Shown: one piece after another, positions 56,556 through 64,000 of the stretch
Layout: each line of letters starts with the position of its first letter
How positions within the stretch are numbered: position 1 is the stretch's first letter
Assembly (NCBI GenBank): GCA_032718865.1
Contig: JALUTQ010000045.1
Location: 1,116,001 to 1,180,000, forward strand
Source: Tilletia caries
Taxonomy: Eukaryota > Basidiomycota > Exobasidiomycetes > Tilletiales > Tilletiaceae
Length of the DNA stretch: 64,000 nucleotides
Reading direction: 5' to 3'
Program-made: the position numbers and the translations under genes
The notes under the pieces: generated by a model
The model's input: only the letters and a program-made list of their open reading frames with translations
What the model was told of the DNA's origin: nothing
The model's database searches: none

Positions 56556-58220
56556 TCATTCGCACTTGTCAAGTCTGTCCGGATCTTCTTCGCTTTTGAG
56601 AGATGCCTGTGTCTTGTGTTCGCGTGGCTCCTGCGTCTCGACGCTGGCTGGTTGCTCGCCATCTTCGCCGTTTGTTGGGGGGACATCGGCTTCTGCGGTG
56701 GGTCGCGGGATCGCGAGGGGATGCCACTGCTGGCCTTCTTCGATCTCGCCACCCCAGCTCAACGGCCGCGAATGGACGATGGAAGGAGGCCAGCGCGAGG
56801 AGGCTCCTCCGCTGCCCCAGTAATGCTCTGCTGCAGCAATTCCATCGAAGCCGAGCGTCGATGCCGGTCGACCTTGTATGCTGGGCGGCGGCGCCTGCCA
56901 GTGCACCGGCGTCGCATACGGGTGCAGTCCATACGAGCCGTGTGAGGTGAACCCATCTGCCAGTCCAGGCGCCGCCCCGAGCCACAACGCATGCGCATGA
57001 TGCGTCCCGTCCCAAGCCGTCGTCGTCGTCGTCGTCTCTTCAGTCAGGGGTGCCGGGCTCCTAGGTCGTGCTCGATCGGAGAAGAAGGCATGAGTGCCCA
57101 TGGGCGAGACGGGGCTGGTGGGAGCTGACTTGTGCAAGGGACGCGATGATGATGACGACGATCCGTCAGCCATACTGCCGCCGCCGCCGCCGCCTGTGAC
57201 TGTGTAGCCCTGGTACTGCGAGCTCTTGTCCCATGGCATTGTCGTCGTCTTCATCGAGACAGGCGAGCAGATGACCGTGTCGCTGGTCGAACTGGCCGAC
57301 CTCGTCTCGCTGTTGCCCATCGTCTGCTCCCCTAGGGTGGTGTAGCGAAGTCCTTCGTGCCCGGACTCATGTTGCTCTTGCGGCACGACAGCCGCGAGGC
57401 CGCGGACGTACGAGGACGACCGTTCCTGGTTCGAGAGATGGTTCAGATAGACGCCCGAATGGCCGGATGCTGTGGAGGGTGCTGCCGAGCTGCCGTGGTA
57501 GCCCATCCAGAAGGGAGGCGGCAGGGTCGGGTGCGGCAAGGTGGTCGGTCCGAAGGAGGACATCGAGTATGTTGGGGAGATGCTGGGTCCTTTGAGGATC
57601 CCCCGCGCTCTGTTCGGCAATTGGTCCACCTCCTCGTCGCTCTCGATCTCCATTCGATGAGTCCCGCGACTGGCAGTCGGCCGCTCCATTCCCGGGCCAT
57701 GTACGCCATCACGGTAGAAGCCGGCATCGCTCTCGTCCCCACCCAGCACAATCCCACCACCACCGCCGCCGCCGTTGTTGTCGCCGTCCTTGCGACCACC
57801 AAGGATGATCCGCGATGGCGAAAAGAGAGCGTTCGTCCCCCCGAGTGAGCCATGCCTGTCCCTGTCCGACGAAGCTCGTGCGGCCGTCCGACCGATGCGC
57901 AGCGCAATCCAGACAAGGATGACAACCATCAGCACACCCAGAATCGCCAAGCCCGTCGCGACCCCGAGCATGACAGCCTCCTTTCCCTCCGAACTCGGGC
58001 TCTCGAAGCTCTCGGGCACGGAGGGGATGCCCTTGGCTGTCGTCGGCATGGGCATGGGCACGGCCTGCTGCGGGGGAGGAGTCCGAGGGGGCTCGAGGGG
58101 TATAGGCGAGGAGGCGTGCGAGTCGGCGCCGACGTGGTGAGAGATGTTGGGCTGGTGCATGTTCTGAGAAGGAGAAGGAGAAGGAGGAGGAGGAGGAGAT
58201 AGAGAAGGTAGAGGGGACAT
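56556..58220 (-). CDS. Single-pass membrane protein, function unknown
   Basis: One uninterrupted frame of 554 residues. There is no classical signal peptide. The first 80 residues are Pro/Ser-rich, followed by one transmembrane helix at about 82-108 (VMLGVATGLAILGVLMVVIL) with a basic cytosolic start. The rest is Gly/Ser/Thr-rich, with poly-Gly runs, an EIESDEEVD acidic patch and many SP/TP sites. The overall plan matches the gene at 53118-54777 (short ectodomain, one helix, long disordered tail), but I saw no direct sequence similarity. The helix position suggests a type III or signal-anchor protein. Confidence 0.72.
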   Translation of the reverse strand: MSPLPSLSPPPPPSPSPSQNMHQPNISHHVGADSHASSPIPLEPPRTPPPQQAVPMPMPTTAKGIPSVPESFESPSSEGKEAVMLGVATGLAILGVLMVVILVWIALRIGRTAARASSDRDRHGSLGGTNALFSPSRIILGGRKDGDNNGGGGGGGIVLGGDESDAGFYRDGVHGPGMERPTASRGTHRMEIESDEEVDQLPNRARGILKGPSISPTYSMSSFGPTTLPHPTLPPPFWMGYHGSSAAPSTASGHSGVYLNHLSNQERSSSYVRGLAAVVPQEQHESGHEGLRYTTLGEQTMGNSETRSASSTSDTVICSPVSMKTTTMPWDKSSQYQGYTVTGGGGGGSMADGSSSSSSRPLHKSAPTSPVSPMGTHAFFSDRARPRSPAPLTEETTTTTTAWDGTHHAHALWLGAAPGLADGFTSHGSYGLHPYATPVHWQAPPPSIQGRPASTLGFDGIAAAEHYWGSGGASSRWPPSIVHSRPLSWGGEIEEGQQWHPLAIPRPTAEADVPPTNGEDGEQPASVETQEPREHKTQASLKSEEDPDRLDKCE

Positions 58221-58805
58221 GGAGCGGGGCGGAGGGGCCGGGAGGGAAGGGAAGTCTTTTGTGGAGGATCTCCTCCTTCTTGAAGGGAAAGGTAGACTAG
58301 ACGGAGTAATCTTGAGAGAAGAGAAGAAGAAGTGGACAAGCGCGGATCGGTAAGTCTATGAAGGAATAAGAGGGGGGAAGGGGGGTGTCAGCACCAGCGC
58401 GGGGTTGCCCCTGAGGAGGGGAGACGGAGAACCTGAAGAGGGGGGAAAGATGATGTCAAGAGCATATCCAATGCAGAGATGCGGAGCAGGACGGAGATAC
58501 CAAGCCTTCTTGCTTTCATTGGGGGAAAGCTCATATGCGAACGAGACCGACTTGCATGAATGTAATGTATGGCCATGTTCTCCTTCGGGAAGTGGAAGGC
58601 GTTTGCAGTGGGGAGGAGGGGGGAGGGGGGAGGGGGGAGGAGGAGGAGTACGGACCGCCTCAATCAGTATCTTCCCCCCTCTTCTAGCCAGGCGTCGCGT
58701 TCGGGAAGCGCCCCCGCACGCACGCACGACAGCCAAGCATGTGTCATGCAAATTCGGTCGAGACGGTGAAAGGTTTCTGCCCAGGGTTGTCTTCTTCGAT
58801 CAGCC
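58221..58805. other. Upstream region of the membrane-protein gene
   Basis: G-rich on the plus strand, with a GGGGAGG-type run at 58610-58645. No gene supported. Confidence 0.45.
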
Positions 58806-59072
58806 TCATGTGGCCATCTTGAACGGGCGTGATGTCGGCGTGTTGACGGGTCTTACACGCTGTCCTGGGTTCAAGGTGTCACCATTGTCACCGCTTGGGG
58901 AAGGTGATGGACCGGACGACGCTCTGTCGGACGTGAATCTGCGCAACATTCGAGCGCTTGACAATCTGCGACGCGCGGGAAAGGTGGCAGGTGTCGGTCG
59001 TGAAACAGGTTTGCCTGACGAGGGCGCGACGGACGTGTAGTTGAAGACATCCGAGCTGTTCTTCGTCGTGTT
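58806..59072 (-). other. Orphan exon-like segment
   Basis: Minus-strand open stretch starting after a CCCGTTACAG acceptor-like site at about 59073: NTTKNSSDVFNYTSVAPSSG, then basic and Ser-rich sequence, ending near GQR at a GTAAGA donor-like site (about 58858). It could be a 5' exon of the neighbouring minus-strand membrane protein or a separate gene. No partner exon was identified. Confidence 0.25.
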
Positions 59073-59402
59073 CTGTAACGGGTGGACAAGACAAATCATT
59101 GTTCAGCGAGCACAATGTCACTGTCTTGAAGAGACGTAAGAGACGATCTTGTGATTTGTCTGAACTTGAGACGGGGACAGCGCCGTCACCCTCTCTCTAC
59201 GGACTCTTTTCCGATAAGTTCTCGCTGCGATGTGTGCCTTCTGAACGCGTTTCCAGAAAGTGCGGGTCGGATCATCCTTGCCTAGTCTTGGGGACGATGT
59301 GTACGTGTACATAGGGGCTGAATTTCGTGTTAAAGATACTTCGAATGTCGAAAAAGGGGAACGGGGGCCGCAACACTGGAGCACTGGATCTGACGAGTGC
59401 GA

Positions 59403-61536
59403 TCACTCCAGAGGCAACTTTGGAGGCTCCTCGCCAGCCTTCCAGGTGTACCGACTCCCGTAGTGGTCCTCGCGCAGACGACGGGTGCCGTACAGCCGCT
59501 CACGCGCAGTAAGACCGATCTCCTCGCCCTCACCGAAACCCTTGGTGCCGGTGCTGAGCTTGTCCTGAGGAGCGGGAAGGGGCTGTTGGTAGTCGCCCCA
59601 GACGTGACCGCGCTTCTGTAGCTCGGGAACGAGGAGGTCGACGAGGTCGTTGAAAGAACCGGGTGTGATCGTGTATGCAAAGCTGGAGGACCGAAAAGGA
59701 GAGAGAAGATCTCGAAAAATGGTCAGTTCCTCTCTTTCATCTGCAGCTTTGCAGGAACGTCGCGCCCACGTCCTTTCAGGCGCGATTCTCCATCAACATG
59801 TTCGCAACTCACTTGAAGCCGTCGACACCAGCATCCCTGACCCACGCCTCCAGCTGATCGGCGATAGTTTCCGCAGAGCCGACAAGGTAAGGACCGAGAC
59901 CTCCAATCTTGAGCTGGTCCGCGACCTGCAGCTTGGTCCACTTGCCGACCGCCGGAGCTTGAGAGGCGAATGACTCGACCGCCTGTGGATGACGATTGAG
60001 AGCATGTAAGCGAACCAGTGGATGAGCTAAGGCGTCTCAGACGGTTTTTCACGAAGGAAACACGTCCCGCCTGCCCTTCCTTTGCTCTACAACTCACCGA
60101 CTTAATGGCGTTGCTCTCCACTACTCGAAGCTCCTCGTCATCGCCGTAGGGAGCGAGGTCCATGCCGGTCCAACCACCGAAGAGCGCGAGCGCGCCCTCC
60201 GCTGAGGCGAGCTTGTAGTACTCATCAAACTTCTTCTGAGCCTCTTCGTCAGTTTTACCAATCTAGGAATGACAGAACCCAGGACACGAACGCGTCAAAA
60301 TTGTGAGTACAAAGAACGCGTGACTTGATGATAGGGGGGTTCGAGAGGGCTGAGGCTCACAATGGGGCAGAGGAGGGCAAGGACCTTCAGACTGGCAGGG
60401 TCACGGCCGGCCTCCTTGGCACCAGCGCGTGCCTGGTCGACGCGCTTCTTGGCAAGCTCGGGCTTGTGAGCGCCGATGAAGATGACCTCGGCGTGCTTGG
60501 CAGCGAAGGCCATACCGGGGCCTGAGCTTCCCTGTGGCGTGGAGCCCGAATATGAGGCAAAGTTAGCACAATGTGTCTAGGCCGAGGTGTGTCAAGATGA
60601 ACGCAGGGAAAGGACTCACAGCCTGGAAGATGACAGGAGTGCGTTGCAGACTGGGTTCGCAGATGTGCGGGCCGGGCACGCTTGGGTAGAAAGTCCCCTC
60701 GTGGTTGATCTCACGGACGCGCTCGGGACGGGAGTACACTTTGCTCTCCCGGTCCAGCACGACGGCGTCGTCGGCCCAGGACGACTCCCAGAGCTTGTAG
60801 ACGACGTCCATATACTCGTGCGCAACCTCGCTGATCGAGGGCGCGAGGAAAATGCCAGGAATTTCTTCGAGTCAGCAAGCGTACGCGCGCAAGCCGAACA
60901 CGCGAATGACACTACTCACTAGCGCTTCGCGTGGAGATCCTGCTGAGGCTTTCCGAATTGACGGGCGGCCGAGTCAAGGTAACCAGTGACGACGTTCCAT
61001 CCGACGCGTCCGTTGGTCAGATGGTCAAGTGTGCTGAAGCGGCGCGCAAGGGTGTACGGAGGCTCGTACGAGGTCGTAGCCGTGATCCCGAACGCGAGAT
61101 TCTTGGTCACAGAAGCCATGGCGCCGATCGAGAGCAGAGGGTCGTTGACGGGGAACTGGGCTCCGGAGCGAATGGCCGCGTCTGCGTTGCCGCCGTAGAC
61201 GGAGTACGCGCCGAGGACGTCGGCGAGGAAGAGGAAGTCGAACTTGCCTGCCTCGAGCTTCTTGGCGAGGTCGGTCCAGTAGGTGAGCTTGTTGTACCGG
61301 TAACTCTTGTCCTCAGGGTGCGTCCAGAGACCAGGGGACTGGTGACCCGCGCAGCTACACAGAGGAAACCATATGATGCGGTGAGCGACGCGTTTTCCAC
61401 ATGCGAAACGGCCAGCAACCCATCATCCCTCGCCTCCCATTACCCGGACCTGTTTTGAAGATCCTACTCACGTCATGTCGAAGGCGGCCATAAGCCAGCG
61501 CTTGTCTTCGGGCTTCGATGTTCCGTCGCTAGCCAT
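59403..61536 (-). CDS. FMN-dependent NtaA/SnaA/DmoA-type monooxygenase
   Basis: Flavin-dependent (luciferase-like) monooxygenase of the nitrilotriacetate / dimethyl-sulfide monooxygenase family; the substrate is unknown. Seven exons: 61536-61472, 61354-60920, 60830-60620, 60531-60361, 60262-60098, 59982-59813 and 59682-59403; about 498 residues, slightly above the usual 440-470. Family signatures in order: GHQSPGLWTHPEDKSYRYN, YWTDLAKKLEAGKFDFLFLAD, FGITATTSYEPPYTLARRFS, LTNGRVGWNVVTGYLDSAARQ, YEVAHEYMDVVYKLWESSW, HEGTFYPSVPGPH..PSLQRTPVIFQAGSSGPG, and near the end GGLGPYLVGSAETIADQLEAWV, then FAYTITPGSFNDLVDLLVPELQKRG and LREDHYG. Such enzymes need a separate flavin reductase; none is next to it. 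ACGCGT occurs inside one intron, probably by chance. Confidence 0.92.
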
Positions 61537-62684
61537 CTTGAACTTTTTGGAAGCAGTTCGGTCTGAGGGGAAGAGGGGCAAATACGAGGTGGAAAAAGAC
61601 ACTGTAAGGGGGGAGCTAGAGACGAATGGAACAAGTGAACAGGGTCGTCTTTTTGTACACGGCGCTATGCTGGCACAACTGAAAGAAATCTGGAAGAAAG
61701 AGGGTTTGAGATGCCGAGCTCAGGGTAAAGAGGTTCGAGTCCTTCCACCCACCGTCCCACGCCCGCACGCGCGATGTCCTGACCTCCTGCCTGAGAATGA
61801 CGTGTTATGGCACCTCGCCTAACGCCTAACGCCAGCCTCGTCGAGTCTGGAGAGAGCGTTTGGGATCTTGGGACCGAACCCGGAAGCTGGATTGCAACGA
61901 AGGGAGCGTCAATGGCGACATGGTGTCCAAGCGGGTTGCGTGCTTCGAAAACTTCCGCGACCTGACCCGTCCTACCCCGCGGAGCATCGTTGCGCAACGA
62001 CTGCCTGAGCATGAAGCAGCGCTCCTCTCGATGGCATGGAATCGGTGGTCAGGAGAGGGAGGGAGTTATAAAGGGGCAGGTAAGAAGGTAGCTTGCGGTA
62101 TACGGGTACTAGGTGTAAAGTACATGAGAAACGGGAGTCGAGAGAAGGGAATCTCTCAGAGGCAGTGGAAAGGTGAGCGGTGAGCCAAGAAAGAGGAGTT
62201 ATAGAACCGAAGTTTTTGGGGGAGTATGTAGGTGGGGAGTAAGAAGGGTCCAGTCGAGAGGTCGGGTAAGCAAGGTTGTGGCAGAGGCCAGGAGGAGGAC
62301 GCGAGAGTCGAGTTGTGCAGAGAAAAGGGTTCGAAGCGGGTGTACATATGTAGTAGTCGAAGGAGAAAAAGGGTTGGACTGCCCCCTGCGTTCGGACCAG
62401 GGACGGGAGGAGGACCTGCCAGGAAAGGTGTCCCAGCTGGACGACGCCTGCGTCTTTTTTATGCCTCCCGGCCAAGCATGGTCGTTCGGTTCGGTCCGGT
62501 TGGGTCGATCGCTCTTGCATGCAACCGTTTTACACGCTCAACAAATTCCGCGTGGAAGTGAGAAAAGGTCGCGCCGAAAAATCGATGTGTGAATGGTATG
62601 TACCGAAATCCCGCAGGTCAGGGCGGGTGGACAGGACCGTATGGGACGTTGGAGAGTCGATGCCGTGCCCCCCACCCCGGAGAT
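61537..62684. other. Intergenic region, promoter of the monooxygenase
   Basis: About 1.1 kb. Frames on both strands lack motifs. GGTTCGAGTCC near 61735 resembles a tRNA T-arm, but the rest of a tRNA is absent. Confidence 0.5.
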
Positions 62685-64000
62685 TTACGTAGCACAGCAC
62701 GAGCTCCAGCCCGCCTCTTGATCTCGTCCCCGTCGATCGAGATGGACACTAGCCGGTCTGGACGGCCGCGTACTACCGCCACCGCCGTGCGTCGTGAAAG
62801 CGCTGCCCCCACCATGCATAACCCCAGCAAACCCACTCATCCCACCAGCGTCATTCCCGAGCCCAATCCCCTCAATGATCCCATCATCCTCGTCCTCGTC
62901 TGGCTCCGGCTGGTGCAAGAGGATACTCTGACGCGATGCCGAGCCGGCGCGTGTACCAGCCCCGCCGCCCCTCCGTCGTCGGAGGTGAGAATCCGCATCG
63001 GCAGCCGACAGTAGATGGCTATCCTCACTGCCGCCGAGCATGTTACTTCCCCTCCCCGACTCGCCCGCACCCGCACCCGCACCGCCACCACTCGCCTGTG
63101 AGACGCCCGAGCCCGAACAAGGCTGTTGCTGCTGCTGTTGCTCCTTCATCCGACGCTCAACAAGTTTCCGCGCGATCGCATTGAACACGTACTCGATCCC
63201 TTCGTCGTCCTTCGCAGACACCTCGGATAACTCGATTCCCTCCATGACCATGATCGGACCCTCGAGAACCGCCTTGTGAGAGGAGGAAGAAGGCCCAAGC
63301 TCGTCCATCCCAGGCGGCATGGAGCTCGTTGAGGTGTGGTGCGAGCAGTGCGACGAACTACCACCGCCGCCGCCGCCCGTGGAAGAAGGGGACCTCGAAG
63401 ACGAGGACGTCGCAGCCTCGCATTGGGCACACGGACCCGCACCCGGCGAGCCCGACTGTTGTTGCCCAGTAGAAGACGAGGAAGCAGTCATCAGACTCGG
63501 GAAAATGTTGATGGACGAATTGGTCCGCATTCGCGCTAGCAGTTGTCGACCTCCTCCTCCTCCCGTCAGGCTATTCTGACGGCCCATAGACGCAGATGCC
63601 GAAGGCAGTAGGTGACCATCGCCATAGCCCTCCGCGAGAGGCGGCGACGGGAAGGGTACGTTTCGAAGTGCATCCATTGAGGCACCCCTCGCCTGGATCA
63701 GGGGAGGCGCCCCGCCGGCAGTCGTGCTCGTCGTCCTCCCAGGAACAGCAACATGCGACGTCTTGCTCCTCGACAGGCTATTTGGCGCCGCGGAGCTGTT
63801 GTAACTCTTTGTGAACGAGTTGGCTCGCATTCCAGCCAGTCGGGTTGATACGGCCCGGGTCAGGCCAGAGACGGCATGAGAGGCTGCCTCGTTGGTAGAG
63901 GACGAGGGGAAGAAGAGAGATGAGGTAGACGCTGAAGGCCGTGGTGCTGGTTCTGGCGGCGGGGGTGGTGCAAACCACGACCTGATTGCGTCTCGAGCTT
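62685..64000 (-). CDS. Rab-like small GTPase, C-terminal part (runs off the right edge)
   Basis: The frame stays open to the window edge, so the N-terminal GTPase core (G1-G4) lies outside or in earlier exons. Visible near 63240-63140 is the G5 loop plus last helix of a Ras/Rab domain: ELSEVSAKDDEGIEYVFNAIARKLVERR. The protein ends CCAT, a CCXX-type prenylation motif as in many Rabs. Unusually, some 250 residues of Ser/Gly/Pro-rich sequence precede G5 where Rabs have only about 25, and another 170 low-complexity residues (poly-Gln, RRRRGGG, acidic EPDEDEDDG) lie between the last helix and the prenylated end. Membrane attachment is inferred from the CCXX end. The subfamily cannot be named without the core. 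Confidence 0.7.
   Translation of the reverse strand, partial: ARDAIRSWFAPPPPPEPAPRPSASTSSLFFPSSSTNEAASHAVSGLTRAVSTRLAGMRANSFTKSYNSSAAPNSLSRSKTSHVAVPGRTTSTTAGGAPPLIQARGASMDALRNVPFPSPPLAEGYGDGHLLPSASASMGRQNSLTGGGGGRQLLARMRTNSSINIFPSLMTASSSSTGQQQSGSPGAGPCAQCEAATSSSSRSPSSTGGGGGGSSSHCSHHTSTSSMPPGMDELGPSSSSHKAVLEGPIMVMEGIELSEVSAKDDEGIEYVFNAIARKLVERRMKEQQQQQQPCSGSGVSQASGGGAGAGAGESGRGSNMLGGSEDSHLLSAADADSHLRRRRGGGAGTRAGSASRQSILLHQPEPDEDEDDGIIEGIGLGNDAGGMSGFAGVMHGGGSAFTTHGGGGSTRPSRPASVHLDRRGRDQEAGWSSCCAT

Noticed and set aside
60285..60330. ACGCGT sites as cell-cycle boxes in the monooxygenase gene
   Set aside because: They fall inside an intron, away from the start codon, and the gene has no known cell-cycle role; treated as chance.
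61700..61780. tRNA gene suggested by GGTTCGAGTCC
   Set aside because: No matching acceptor stem, D-arm or anticodon arm upstream. No convincing tRNA or rRNA gene was found anywhere in the window.

Overview
The window looks like nuclear DNA of a GC-rich, intron-dense basidiomycete fungus. Most genes are split by short introns (about 50-110 bp) with GTGAGT- or GTAAGT-like donors. The housekeeping proteins (LSM1, DBP8, POL12, UBC12, SPE2) are fungal, and many open frames carry long Ser-, Gln- and Pro-rich stretches. The class cannot be fixed from sequence alone. Gene order is eukaryotic: single genes, often divergent, with no operons. Exon coordinates were read by eye from splice signals, reading frame and family motifs.

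Layout. 0.4-9.6 kb: S-adenosylmethionine decarboxylase (SPE2, minus), LSM1 (plus) and a 1,691-residue Ser/Pro-rich protein (minus) with an internal duplication. 10.2-17.2 kb: a 7-kb block bounded by two diverged inverted repeats of about 110 bp. It holds an uncharacterised Gln-rich gene with an apparent frameshift and some minus-strand exon remnants. 17.4-25.6 kb: DBP8, a secreted GMC oxidoreductase, and DNA polymerase alpha subunit B preceded by two perfect ACGCGT boxes. 25.8-31.0 kb: a near-perfect 2.1-kb inverted duplication around an 84-bp spacer, with a 790-bp hAT-like MITE in the right arm only.

31.0-40.4 kb is the most striking part. A coiled-coil gene has been destroyed by two insertions 69 bp apart, each with 6-bp target duplications and 39-bp perfect terminal inverted repeats of related sequence. 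The larger (6,672 bp) carries an integrase-like DDE transposase gene and a convergent PHD-finger gene; the smaller (1,213 bp) is a non-autonomous relative. Leaving out each element with one target copy makes the host reading frame continuous. The transposase gene itself appears interrupted by a 1.8-kb insert that contains two further MITEs, so elements are nested to several levels. The host gene also carries in-frame TAG codons downstream.

40.5-64 kb: an ankyrin-repeat protein, UBC12 (NEDD8 E2), an MCH1-like MFS transporter, a hotdog-fold thioesterase, a C2-domain protein resembling the cytokinesis factor Inn1/Fic1, two single-pass membrane proteins, an FMN-dependent NtaA/DmoA-type monooxygenase, and the C-terminal part of a Rab-like GTPase that runs off the right edge.

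The housekeeping genes act in unrelated pathways: polyamine synthesis, mRNA decay, ribosome biogenesis, DNA replication, neddylation and cytokinesis. The genes that work together are the transposase and the PHD-finger gene inside the 6.7-kb element. I regard that element as the best candidate for an undescribed system.
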